A DNA stretch of 32,997 nt, taken from NCBI GenBank assembly GCA_012511885.1, contig JAAZFE010000086.1, forward strand, positions 1 through 32,997. Reading direction: 5' to 3'. The DNA comes from Lentisphaerota bacterium (GTDB taxonomy: Bacteria; Verrucomicrobiota; Kiritimatiellia; CAIQIC01; Lenti-01). Made by a program: the position numbers and the translations under genes. Below the pieces are notes generated by a model that did no database searches, was not told the DNA's origin, and saw nothing but the letters and a program-made list of their open reading frames with translations. How positions within the stretch are numbered: position 1 is the first letter of the stretch; each line of letters begins with the position of its first letter. Below, piece by piece: positions 16,001-24,199 of the stretch.

Positions 16001-17337
16001 TCCACCATGGTGTTGGGGTAGCACGAGGCGATGTTATTGGGATTGACGGGGGGCTCAATCCACTTGAGGAAATTGGGCGAGCCGTAGTCCATTTCGGGGA
16101 AAATCCAGGCGCCGTCCTCGACGTGGGTGAGGGGCGCGTTTGCTTTCGCGGCGTTGACGAATCCCTGCGGCGTGTTTTTGACATAGCCGGCGTTGGCGGA
16201 GTCGTTGAAGAACTGCGGCGTGGCTTCCTGCCACGAGCTGTGGCCGCCGCCCCAGGCGTTATCGCCGTCGGTGGAGGGCATGACAATAACGGGGCGGGTG
16301 GGATCGGTGGCATAGGGGGCGATGTTGTCTTGGATTTTGCCGATGCCTTCGTTGGCGTAGCCGAAGCGGTAGCTGAGGACGTCGTCGGAGGGGACGACAT
16401 AAATCTGCTTGGTTGCGCCGCTCTCGGGATTGACCCACTGGGCTTTGTGGAGCTGATAGGCGAAGGGGGCGACGTTCCAGGCGGCATTGCCGGGGTTGGG
16501 TTCGCTGTACCACCAGCCGGAGGTGGGCGAGGGGCCGAGGAGGTCGGCGCGGTTGGGGGGCGTCGAGAAAATGCCGTACTGGCCGGCGTCGAGATTGAAC
16601 TGGTCGAAATAGGTCGGGCAGGTGCGGCTGAGGTGGTGGCTGGCGACGATGGTCCATTCGTAGCCTTCGTCCACGAGCACATCAATCAGCGACTGCGAGA
16701 ACGCCATTTCCGTCGGGAAAAATCCTTTCGAGTGGTCGCTGAGGTCGGAGTTTCCGCCCCAGGCTTTCCACCAGGCCTGCTTGAAGACTTGGATTTCCTT
16801 GCGGAAGACTTCCTTGGGCAGGAGGGGGGCGAGCGAGTGGTGATGGGTGAAGCCGAGCATGTCGAGGCGGCCGCCTTGGCGCGAGCCGGTGTAGTTGTTA
16901 TTCCAGCCGCTGTGATAGCCGAGGTTGCCGCCCTTGCCGAGCTGGTTGACATTGTCGATGAGCGAGCCGGAATAGGACATGGCGAAGCCGCCGCCGCTGA
17001 ACGAGTTCAGTGAATCGGTCGCGCGGGATTGATAGGAGGTGCGGCGGTCGTCGAGTCCGAAGATGTCGGTGAGGTTGTTTTCCGGGTGGTTGGCGGGGCT
17101 GAGACCGCCGAAGGTTTGTCCGCTCTTGAGGGTGATGGAGTCCCACGCGAATTGCACGCGCGAGTTTTGTCCGCCGGTGTTATTCCACTCCGGCCAATAG
17201 ATGGGCTGGTGGTTGTGCCAGAAGCGGCTCACATGGACATTGCCATTGGCGAGGACGCCGACGGCGGGAATGAGCAGCATGGCGGCCAGGATGAGACCGA
17301 TGAGTTGCGGGCGGGGGCGGGGGCGGGATGTTGTCAT
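13066..17337 (-). CDS. Secreted glycoside hydrolase family 57-like protein with three tandem CBM25/53-like starch-binding modules
   Basis: Signal peptide (LIGLILAAMLLIPAVGVLA), then HVSRFWHNHQPIYWPEWNN (GH57 HxHQP signature). Three repeats of (F)DPAAPS.C(E/D)P...W...F.DGS..W.NN...NW. C-terminal ...NFYRIGIE. Confidence 0.88.
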   Translation of the reverse strand: MTTSRPRPRPQLIGLILAAMLLIPAVGVLANGNVHVSRFWHNHQPIYWPEWNNTGGQNSRVQFAWDSITLKSGQTFGGLSPANHPENNLTDIFGLDDRRTSYQSRATDSLNSFSGGGFAMSYSGSLIDNVNQLGKGGNLGYHSGWNNNYTGSRQGGRLDMLGFTHHHSLAPLLPKEVFRKEIQVFKQAWWKAWGGNSDLSDHSKGFFPTEMAFSQSLIDVLVDEGYEWTIVASHHLSRTCPTYFDQFNLDAGQYGIFSTPPNRADLLGPSPTSGWWYSEPNPGNAAWNVAPFAYQLHKAQWVNPESGATKQIYVVPSDDVLSYRFGYANEGIGKIQDNIAPYATDPTRPVIVMPSTDGDNAWGGGHSSWQEATPQFFNDSANAGYVKNTPQGFVNAAKANAPLTHVEDGAWIFPEMDYGSPNFLKWIEPPVNPNNIASCYPNTMVDLETPGFALKFFSYAPLMAGANWVITAEQILKDEGGSVQSWKIQDPYNNLGDGQWTSPNDVELAWHIYLAGLDSGFNYYGGLGNDDEVKPALATKNAIDKLQSFMSTRMHKDTTPPTLLKPQRFPYNPGGYTFGWYNRVPQQDERFLKKMDSEFYVWTHAYDVNGISDISVKVRMDNDGVNSMANTHNETYAGGSDVGSWITIPMTKRVLPKTRTELNTKADNGQIDYVVFDPAYWPNPVIADYYFAKITDFNVPGFRGKLLDYYVEATDGKGNVAKSDIQHVFVEHDGGQSSSAPSVTFDPAAPSDCEPLTVNFNAATSVLASASTVNLFYHFSHETNDWDSVVMTRTGTNTFSYTFNTVPDNAPQFECAFNDGSNWENNGDNNWKVAIRDCDSPTGPSSATFDPAAPSSCDPVVIRYYPNEGPLQNASAIQIHIGRNGWQDVIDPDPAMTKNGYFWEYTYSPPTNTTVIDVVFNNGSGIWDNNNGADWHVNVTGCGDAPPEPVGAVSISSAAACEPITITYNPSGRNLQGANPVKIHIGRNGWQDVILPNPSMTKSGANWTYQYTPLPGTTNINMVFNDGAVTWDNNNDANWNFDITECPDIPTGLAITSPAPVSTVPNATATITLSGVADGMTGNLEWTNKLTHASGSIPAASPWSVPGIELNVGANEIVVNGSNVVASGEVTNAYDIATDTAYSDGWNSGNNGGTGFSAWQLNAEEDTSGHFVNGNLWGLWSHEGHLSESIRPFPSALAVGQSFHVHMKNGWIWEIGGGIGVALQNASGDTLWEFYFNGGDDFYSITGDTTDIGWTDAGIDIVFTVTSAGNYSVDVTPVGGSKRTYTGTFTGDIARFRAWSYSNGTDDGQNENRDYFIGAMKITGLGEGGPAFYSDSVIVTRQTGSAAPEISNITPQMDGGSLDLSIPSSQIGVTYTIWASPTLFPTQNWQKVTGSDKPGTGGPVDLSITNTLLPVNFYRIGIE

Positions 17338-17590
17338 GGTTTAACCTCGGGAAGGGTAAGGGGCCATTGGTTGTCGCTGGAATACTACTCTCGAACGATT
17401 GGTTTGTCATCCTAATGTAAAGCGTTCTACCTCGACAAGAATTATTTGCACTGTGTTAGATTTTGTTGCGGGCTGATTTTGATGGGACCAATGGGACAGA
17501 TGGAAATTGCGTGATTGCGTCACGAGCAAGGGAAGCGCGTGGAATTTTGTGACTGCGCGAGTGGGGGAACAGTCGGTTGTTTTTTGAGCC

Positions 17591-17757
17591 GCGAATGCAC
17601 GCGAATGTTGCTGGAGAAGGGCGAAAATGGTCCGAAATAGGGCAAAAACGGATGAAAATTGGTGAAAACGGGGCGAAATTGGCGGGGAATGGGTGTGTTT
17701 TCATGTTTTTGGGGTGTTGGGGATGGAATGCCCGGCCTCACCGAGACCGGCTACAGA
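17591..17757. repeat. Composite intergenic repeat, copy 2: phased A-tracts plus shared 26-nt module
   Basis: A-tract starts at about 17624, 17635, 17644, 17655, 17665 and 17676. CCGGCCTCACCGAGACCGGCTACAGA (17732-17757) matches the reverse complement of 12807-12832 with one mismatch. Confidence 0.75.
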
Positions 17758-17784
17758 AAACGGGCAAAGGGCGGGGGGGGGGAC

Positions 17785-17816
17785 GCAAAAACGCCGTTCG
17801 CGGGAGCGAACGGCGT
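17785..17816 (-). terminator. Intrinsic terminator of the aldolase gene
   Basis: ACGCCGTTCGC-GGGA-GCGAACGGCGT (11-bp perfect stem). The preceding GCAAAAA gives a T-tract on the minus strand. Confidence 0.9.
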
Positions 17817-17836
17817 GATGGGCGAATGGCAGGAGG

Positions 17837-18787
17837 TTAGGGGTTGGCCTGGAGGTATTCGCGGACGCTGTCGAGCTGTCCGGCGCTGCCGAGCAGGACG
17901 TTCTTGGCGGCGATGAAGTTGGCGTATTCGGGCATGAAGATTTTGCCGGGATCGCGCAGGTCGAATTTTTCGGGGTGATCGCGGAAGAGTTCGCGGTGGA
18001 CGCGGCACCAGACGAGGCGTCCGTCGGTATCAATGTTGATTTTGGTGACGCCGAGTTTGGCGGCGCCGAGAAACTGGGAGGCATCCACGCCCGAGGCGCC
18101 CTGGATGTTGCCGCCGGCGGCGTTGATGCGGGCGACTTCGTCCTGGGGCACGGAGGAGGAGCCGTGCAAGACGAGGGGGTAGCCGGGGAGGCGGCGCTGG
18201 ATTTCTTCGAGGATGTCGAAGCGCAATTTTTGGTCGCCTTTGAACTTGAAGGCGCCGTGGGAGGTGCCGATGGCGGCGGCGAGGCTGTCGCAGCCGGTTT
18301 CCTTGACGAAGTATTCGGCTTCCTCGGGCTTGGTATAGACGTGTTCGGCGGCAACGATGTCTTCCTCGATGCCTTTGAGCTGGCCGAGTTCGGCTTCGAC
18401 GACGATGCCCTTGGCATGGGCGGCGTCAACGACCCGCTTGGTGATTTCGATGTTCTTTTCGAGGGGCTCGTGGGAGGCATCGATCATGACGGAGGAATAG
18501 ACGCCGGAGTTGATGCAGTCCATGCAGGTTGCCTCGTCGCCGTGGTCCAAATGGATGGCGAAAATGGCGTCGGGGAAGATTTCGTTGGCGGTTTGCATGA
18601 GGGCTTCGAGCATGAGCTTGTGGGTGTAGGAGCGCGCGCCGCGCGAGAGCTGGACGATGAAGGGGGCCTTGCTCTGCACGTTGCCCTGGAAGAGGCCCAT
18701 GGTCTGCTCGAGGTTGTTGATGTTGTAGGCGCCGATGGCGTATTTGCCGTAGGCGTGGGCGAAGAGCTGCTTGGTGGTGACGATCAT
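17837..18787 (-). CDS. fba: Class II fructose-bisphosphate aldolase
   Basis: GAYNINNLEQT, FAIHLDHGDEATCMDCINSGVYSSVMIDAS, VVEAELGQLKGIEED, PLVLHGSSSVP, VTKINIDTDGR. Confidence 0.95.
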   Translation of the reverse strand: MIVTTKQLFAHAYGKYAIGAYNINNLEQTMGLFQGNVQSKAPFIVQLSRGARSYTHKLMLEALMQTANEIFPDAIFAIHLDHGDEATCMDCINSGVYSSVMIDASHEPLEKNIEITKRVVDAAHAKGIVVEAELGQLKGIEEDIVAAEHVYTKPEEAEYFVKETGCDSLAAAIGTSHGAFKFKGDQKLRFDILEEIQRRLPGYPLVLHGSSSVPQDEVARINAAGGNIQGASGVDASQFLGAAKLGVTKINIDTDGRLVWCRVHRELFRDHPEKFDLRDPGKIFMPEYANFIAAKNVLLGSAGQLDSVREYLQANP

Positions 18788-18876
18788 GGCGGGGTCTCCT
18801 GGTTTACGGTTCGATGAGTGTCCTCCGGCGGGGCCGGGTCAAGTTTTCCTTATTTTGAGGACAAGCGCCTTAAAGG

Positions 18877-20589
18877 TCAAATGGATTCGTCCTCGTCGGC
18901 GGTTTCGTCGTCGTCCTCGTCGTAGGTCACGCGCTGGAAGTCTTCGAAGCGCTCGGGCGAGATGAGCGCGGTCTGCCAGTCCTGGAAGAGGTTGCGGGCG
19001 CGGCTTTGGCGGATGGATGCGGCGATTTCCTCGCGGTAGGCGTCGAAGGCTTCTTCTTCGGCGGCGGCGCGCTCGATCACATGGGCCACGAGCAGGTTAT
19101 CAGCCAGGCCGATGGGTTCGGTGATCTCGCCGGGGTTGTAGGAGCCGACCTGGCGCACGAGGGCGAGAAGGCTTGGGTCCTCGTTATTGGCGCCGCTCAG
19201 GCCGGTGAAGGGGTCGGGGGAGATCACTTCCAGGCCGAATTCTTTGGCCACGGCGGCGAAGGAGCCGTTGGCCGCGAGGGCGTCGCCGGCCTTTTCGCGG
19301 ATTTCCCCGGCGCGGGCCAGCATGGCGTCGGCCACGGCCTTTTCGCGGGCGGCGGCCATGACTTCCTTCTTCACTTCTTTGTATTCCGGCAGGCGGGCGG
19401 GCCGGATTTTGATGAGATAGAGGACATAGACATTGTCCTGCCCGGCGAAGGGCATGCTGACGCGGTCGTAGGTGTCTTCTTCGAGGCCGAAGGCGGCGAG
19501 GGTCAGCTCGCGGCCGCCATCCTCGATGGGGATTTGGTCCACGGTGAAAGGTTCGAGGGGCCGGGCGGGCCGGCCGAGGGTCTGGGCGACCTGCTGGAAG
19601 TCGGGGATGCCGCCGTCGCGGTCGGGCATGGCCTGCACGACCAGATCGGTGGCGGCTTCCTGGGCCTGTTGCAGGGCATCGGTCCGGCGCAGGGCGGTCT
19701 CGATATCGCCGCGCACCTCTTCGAGATCGGCCACGACGGTGCGGGTTTCGCCGTCCTCGGTTTCTTCCAGGCTGGTGTAGTCGTCAATGTTCAGCTCGTA
19801 GTAATCGAGGACATCATCTTCGGAGACTTCGGCGTTCTCGTCGAGGAAGTCGGCCAACGGGAAGGTGCTGACCAGGATTTCGCGCTCCTCGGGCAGGGTG
19901 AAGCGCGCGGGGTCCTCCTCGAAGAAGGCCCTGGCTTGGGCGGCGGTGATTTTGACATCTTTTTCGAAGTCGGCGGCGGTCAGTTGGACATATTCCACGC
20001 GGTGTTCGTCGAGCAGGGTGTTGAAGGTCTGGCGCACTTCGAGGGGGGTGACATAGGCCTGGCGTCCGATCAGGTTGCCCAGCTTCTGGATGGCGATTTC
20101 GTTGCGCAGGTATTCTTCAAATGCGCCCATATGATAGCCCAGGGGTTGGATGCGCTGGACCAGGAAGGCGTTGTAGAACTCCCGCGAAAAGTGGCCGTGG
20201 TCGTCGGCAAAATTCGCGCGGATGGATGCGGCCACATCCTCGTCGGAGACGGAGATGCCGATTTTTTTGATCTGGCGCATCACGGCCAGGCGCTGCCAGG
20301 CCATGTTCCGCAGCAGGTCCTGATAGTTGGGAAGAGTGTGGAGTTCATTGCCCAGGTTCAGGGCGATGGACAGGGAGGCCATCACATGGGCCGCGCGGAA
20401 TTCGCCATGCGAGACCAATTCGCCATCCAGGCGTCCCGCGGAGTTCATGGTCTCGTTTTCGCCGCGGCCGGAGGGCCAGACCATGCCCCAGATGACAAAC
20501 GAAAAGACAATCATGACCAGAATCGCGCCCCACAGCAGGCGGGACTGAATCAGTCGATAAAACTTGGAAATCATCATGGTCATGGACAC
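18877..20589 (-). CDS. PpiD/SurA-like membrane-anchored periplasmic chaperone (SurA N-like domain; parvulin domain not clear)
   Basis: N-terminal TM (LLWGAILVMIVFSFVIWGMVW), then LDGELVSHGEFRAAH...NMAWQRLAVMRQIKKIGISVSDEDVAASI, followed by a coiled C-terminal half. Confidence 0.8.
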   Translation of the reverse strand: MSMTMMISKFYRLIQSRLLWGAILVMIVFSFVIWGMVWPSGRGENETMNSAGRLDGELVSHGEFRAAHVMASLSIALNLGNELHTLPNYQDLLRNMAWQRLAVMRQIKKIGISVSDEDVAASIRANFADDHGHFSREFYNAFLVQRIQPLGYHMGAFEEYLRNEIAIQKLGNLIGRQAYVTPLEVRQTFNTLLDEHRVEYVQLTAADFEKDVKITAAQARAFFEEDPARFTLPEEREILVSTFPLADFLDENAEVSEDDVLDYYELNIDDYTSLEETEDGETRTVVADLEEVRGDIETALRRTDALQQAQEAATDLVVQAMPDRDGGIPDFQQVAQTLGRPARPLEPFTVDQIPIEDGGRELTLAAFGLEEDTYDRVSMPFAGQDNVYVLYLIKIRPARLPEYKEVKKEVMAAAREKAVADAMLARAGEIREKAGDALAANGSFAAVAKEFGLEVISPDPFTGLSGANNEDPSLLALVRQVGSYNPGEITEPIGLADNLLVAHVIERAAAEEEAFDAYREEIAASIRQSRARNLFQDWQTALISPERFEDFQRVTYDEDDDETADEDESI

Positions 20590-20808
20590 TTACTCCGGGG
20601 GTTCAGGCTCACAACTGCGTCCATCTGTCCACGATGGAACACTTTCGCGGGAGGATAGGGGGCGGCCTTCTGTTCGACAAGCGCGAATTTTTCTGAATTG
20701 GCACATCAACATGCGTGAAAAGGCCGCATTTCGCCGCCGGGCGGCTTGCCGGGGCGAAGCGGGGATTGAATATGCGGGCGAATGCGATACACTACCCCAT
20801 TGGCCTAA

Positions 20809-20892
20809 CCTGGATTATTCATGAACATGGATGAAACAATGTTATTTGCTGCGGAGCAGCATGAACCGGACTTGTCGCGTGCATCATCCAGG
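20809..20892. repeat. Intergenic TIR element, copy C (84 bp, compact form)
   Basis: CCTGGATTATTCA ... TGCATCATCCAGG (inverted repeat, 2 mismatches). Internal GCTGC-GGA-GCAGC hairpin. Flanked on both sides by CTAA. Confidence 0.8.
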
Positions 20893-20914
20893 CTAACCTG
20901 ACTTATTCAATCAG

Positions 20915-23900
20915 ATGGAGTTATCAACGGACATTTTGCGCGACTGGGGCGGGGATACGGTCTTTCGGGACAGTCTCTCGCTGTTGGAGCGGGTCGAGGT
21001 GCTGGATGCCGAATTCGACCTGCCGATGCTGCGCGGGACGCTGTCCTGGGGCACGCGCTCGATCAAGACGGCCGCGCGGGTGCTGCCGGACATGACCTGC
21101 GAGAGCCTGTGTCCGTGCCGGGACAATGTCGAGCGCGGCGTGATTTGTCCGCATGTGATCGTGCTGGGGCTGACCTGGCTGGCGCGGCGGGGCGATGCGG
21201 GGCGCGGGCGGGTAACATCCGCTAAGGGGCGGGGAGATTGGCGGCTGGCCGAGGGGGCTGAGGACGCCTTGCATCTGCATGTGCCGCCGGGGACACCGGG
21301 CGCGCGCGAGGCCGTGGTTGTGGCGGGTCTGACCGGGAACTGGCGCGAGCGGGCGGCCGCGGGAAGGCTGTCCATCGAGGTGGCTCTGGCGCTGGATGGG
21401 GCGGAAGCCCAGCCCATCAGCGAGACGCCCCCGCGCACGGCGCTGGGGCTGAGCGCCCGCCAGGAGCGGCTGCTGACACTGCTGGAAAACGCGGCGGAGG
21501 GGCCAGTGCCGGACGCTCTTGAACTGGAGGGCGAGGACGCGGTGGCTTTTCTCGAGCTGCACCGGGGGCAGGCTCTCGAGGCGGACGGCGGGAAGCTGGC
21601 GGTGAATGCCGCGCCGGTGTCGGGCGGGGCGCAGGTGAGCCTGGACCATGCCAGCGGGGAATTGAAGGTGGCGCTGGAGACGGGGGATGCTGAACTGACG
21701 CGGGGGGCGGCGGGCTATCTGATCCATGGTCAGCGCGGATGGCTGGCGGGGGCGGATGGTTTTTGGCCCCTGACTCAGGTGGCGCCGGAGGCCTGGCATG
21801 AGCTTTACCGCGGGCCGGTGGTGGTGCCGCGGACGGCGGTGCCCCGCTTTTTGCACGAGGACCTGCCCCGGCTGCGCGCGCGCCTGCGGGTGGTGACGGA
21901 AGTGACCGAGGATCTTTTCCATTTCGACCCGGAAGCACCGGAGTTCCGTTTGAACGTGCGCGGCAGCCCGGCCAGCCTGGCGATGCAGTTGCTGGCGGTC
22001 TATCAGGATATTGAGGCGCCGGCCGGCCAGGAGCTGCCGCGCGAGCGGTTTGCCCATCCGGACCCCGGCGATATTCTGCGCTATACGATCCGGGATCTGT
22101 CCGCGGAACGGCGCGCGCTCGAGCTGCTGGCCCGGTTCGGGGTGGGGGGGCGTCATGGCGGCGCGCTGGCCGGCATGGTGGGAATCCGCGAGGTGCTGAA
22201 TTTTCTGGGGCGGGCGGCGCCGTTTTTGCGCCGGCAGGGCTGGCGGCTGGCATGGAGCGGACGGATCGGCGACTGGCAGCGGCAGGCGGTGTTTGCCCAG
22301 CCCCAGGCGCGCATCGAAACGGATGAGGCGGACGGCTCGTGGTTTGACGTGGCCTTTGACTATGACGACGGGGAGGGGGGGCGGATCTCCGCCGTGGAAA
22401 TTCAGCGGGCGCTCGAGCGGGGCGACTCGTTTTTGCGGCGCGGCGAGCAGACCATCCTGCTGGACGCGGAGGCGCTCGAGGAGCTGCACGGGTTGTTCCG
22501 CGACTGCGCGGCGGGGGAGGGGCGGCATCCGGGCGGTTTCCGGCTGCCGGCGATTTATACCGCCTATGTGGCCAGCGCGTTGCAGGCGCTGGAGGGGGCG
22601 TCGGTGCGGGCCCCGGCCACGTGGTTCGAGACCGCCGCGCGGCATAACCGGCTCGAGGAACTGCCGGCGGAGCCTTTGCCCGGGGAATTCGACCACCTGC
22701 TGCGGCCCTATCAGCGGGAGGGGGTGCAATGGCTGCGTTTTTTGCAGCGCAACGGATTCGGCGGCATTTTGGCGGATGAGATGGGGCTGGGCAAAACCCT
22801 GCAGGCGCTGGTGTGGCTGGCGATGGCGCACCGGGGGGCGGCGGAGGGTGGCGGCCCGGCGCGGCCGTCACTGATTGTGTGCCCGACCAGCCTGACGGAG
22901 AACTGGATTGCCGAGGGCGCGCGTTTTACGCCGGGTCTGCGCATGGTGGCCATGACCGGCAGCGAGCGGCACCGGCACCTGGAGAATCTGCAGGAGGCGG
23001 ATGTGCTGGTGACGTCCTACGCCCTGCTGCGCCGGGACATCGAGCGGTTCGCGCCGCTGGACTTCATGGCGGTGGTGCTGGACGAAGCGCAGCACATCAA
23101 GAACCGGCATACCAGCAACGCGCAGGCGGCCAAACGGCTCAAGGCCGCGCACCGCCTGGTGCTGACCGGCACGCCCATCGAAAACGGCGCGGGCGACTTG
23201 TGGAGCATCATGGATTTTCTGATGCCCGGCTACATGGGGGGGCAGGAGGCGTTCCGGCGCGGCATCGAACAGCCGATTGCCCAGGGCGGTCTGGCGCGCG
23301 AGCTGGCGCAATGGAAGCTGCGCCGCAAGCTGCGGCCCTTCCTGCTGCGCCGGATGAAGAAGGATGTGGCCCGGGAGCTGCCGCCCAAGATCGAGCGGGT
23401 GGCGGCCTGCGCGCTCAGTCCGGACCAGCAGCGGGTCTATGGCGCGCTGATCCGCGACGCGCGGCGGCGCATCACGCGTCTAGTGGCCGAGCAGGGGTTC
23501 GCCCGCGCCAAGTTCCAGATTCTGACCATGCTGCTGCGCCTGCGGCAGGTGTGCTGCCATTTGGATTTGCTAGGGAACAAGGAGCTCAAAGCGCGGCGGC
23601 CTTCGGCCAAGATGGAGCTGTTTTTCGAGCTGCTGGACGAAGCCCTGGACGCGGGGCACCGGGTGCTGGTGTTCAGTCAGTTTGTATCCATGCTGTCTAT
23701 CCTGCGGCAGGAAATCCGGCGGCGGGGCCTGCGGTTGTGCTATCTGGACGGGGCGACCCAGGACCGGTTGAGCATTGTGCAGCGGTTCAACCGCGACCGT
23801 TCCATTCCGGTGTTTTTGATCAGTCTGAAGGCCGGGGGCACGGGGCTGAACCTGACCGGCGCGGACATGGTGATTCATTATGATCCGTGGTGGAATCCGG

Positions 23901-24118
23901 CCGTGGAGAACCAGGCCACGGACCGGGCCTATCGCATCGGGCAGGAGCGCACGGTTTACAGCGTGAAGCTGATCGCGCGGAATTCGATCGAGGAGCGCGT
24001 GCTGGCGTTGCAGCGCAAGAAGCAGCAGCTCTATCACGCGACGCTCGACGACGCGGACGGCGTGGCCGATGTGCGCGACCTGACCTGGGAGGATGTGCAG
24101 GAACTGATCACGCTGTAG
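20915..24118 (+). CDS. SNF2-family DEAD/DEAH-box helicase with N-terminal SWIM-like zinc finger
   Basis: LCPCRDNVERGVICPHVI (SWIM-like); GGILADEMGLGKTLQALVWLA; LDEAQHIKN; LTGTPIENGAGDLWSIMDFLMPGYMG; SLKAGGTGLNLTGADMVIHYDPWWNPAVENQATDRAYRIGQ. Confidence 0.96.
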   Translation: MELSTDILRDWGGDTVFRDSLSLLERVEVLDAEFDLPMLRGTLSWGTRSIKTAARVLPDMTCESLCPCRDNVERGVICPHVIVLGLTWLARRGDAGRGRVTSAKGRGDWRLAEGAEDALHLHVPPGTPGAREAVVVAGLTGNWRERAAAGRLSIEVALALDGAEAQPISETPPRTALGLSARQERLLTLLENAAEGPVPDALELEGEDAVAFLELHRGQALEADGGKLAVNAAPVSGGAQVSLDHASGELKVALETGDAELTRGAAGYLIHGQRGWLAGADGFWPLTQVAPEAWHELYRGPVVVPRTAVPRFLHEDLPRLRARLRVVTEVTEDLFHFDPEAPEFRLNVRGSPASLAMQLLAVYQDIEAPAGQELPRERFAHPDPGDILRYTIRDLSAERRALELLARFGVGGRHGGALAGMVGIREVLNFLGRAAPFLRRQGWRLAWSGRIGDWQRQAVFAQPQARIETDEADGSWFDVAFDYDDGEGGRISAVEIQRALERGDSFLRRGEQTILLDAEALEELHGLFRDCAAGEGRHPGGFRLPAIYTAYVASALQALEGASVRAPATWFETAARHNRLEELPAEPLPGEFDHLLRPYQREGVQWLRFLQRNGFGGILADEMGLGKTLQALVWLAMAHRGAAEGGGPARPSLIVCPTSLTENWIAEGARFTPGLRMVAMTGSERHRHLENLQEADVLVTSYALLRRDIERFAPLDFMAVVLDEAQHIKNRHTSNAQAAKRLKAAHRLVLTGTPIENGAGDLWSIMDFLMPGYMGGQEAFRRGIEQPIAQGGLARELAQWKLRRKLRPFLLRRMKKDVARELPPKIERVAACALSPDQQRVYGALIRDARRRITRLVAEQGFARAKFQILTMLLRLRQVCCHLDLLGNKELKARRPSAKMELFFELLDEALDAGHRVLVFSQFVSMLSILRQEIRRRGLRLCYLDGATQDRLSIVQRFNRDRSIPVFLISLKAGGTGLNLTGADMVIHYDPWWNPAVENQATDRAYRIGQERTVYSVKLIARNSIEERVLALQRKKQQLYHATLDDADGVADVRDLTWEDVQELITL

Positions 24119-24199
24119 CCTGTGGATACCTCAGTTTGGGTGAGGACGGCCCCCGCCCGGGTCGCATGTGAGCCGGACTTGCCGCGTGAACGGTTTGGC
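24119..24199. repeat. Degenerate TIR element, copy D, filling the convergent SNF2/LptF-G intergenic gap
   Basis: CCGGACTTGCCGCGTGAA (24173-24190) matches the conserved right-end core of copies A and C with one mismatch relative to A. The left end CCTGTGGATACCTCAGTTTGGGTGA is only weakly similar. Confidence 0.5.

Noticed and set aside
13828-17013. 1061-aa + strand ORF opposite the GH57 gene
   Set aside because: Gly/Val-rich low-complexity translation, no signal peptide or recognisable domain, and fully antisense to a convincing GH57/CBM protein. It is a shadow ORF of a GC-rich gene.
19006-20658. 550-aa + strand ORF opposite the PpiD-like gene
   Set aside because: Gly/Phe/Val-rich shadow ORF with no family features; the minus frame has a clear TM anchor and SurA-like region.
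20924-22831. 635-aa and 484-aa minus-strand ORFs opposite the SNF2 helicase
   Set aside because: Pro/Arg/Gln-rich translations typical of antisense frames; the + strand SNF2 motifs are unambiguous.
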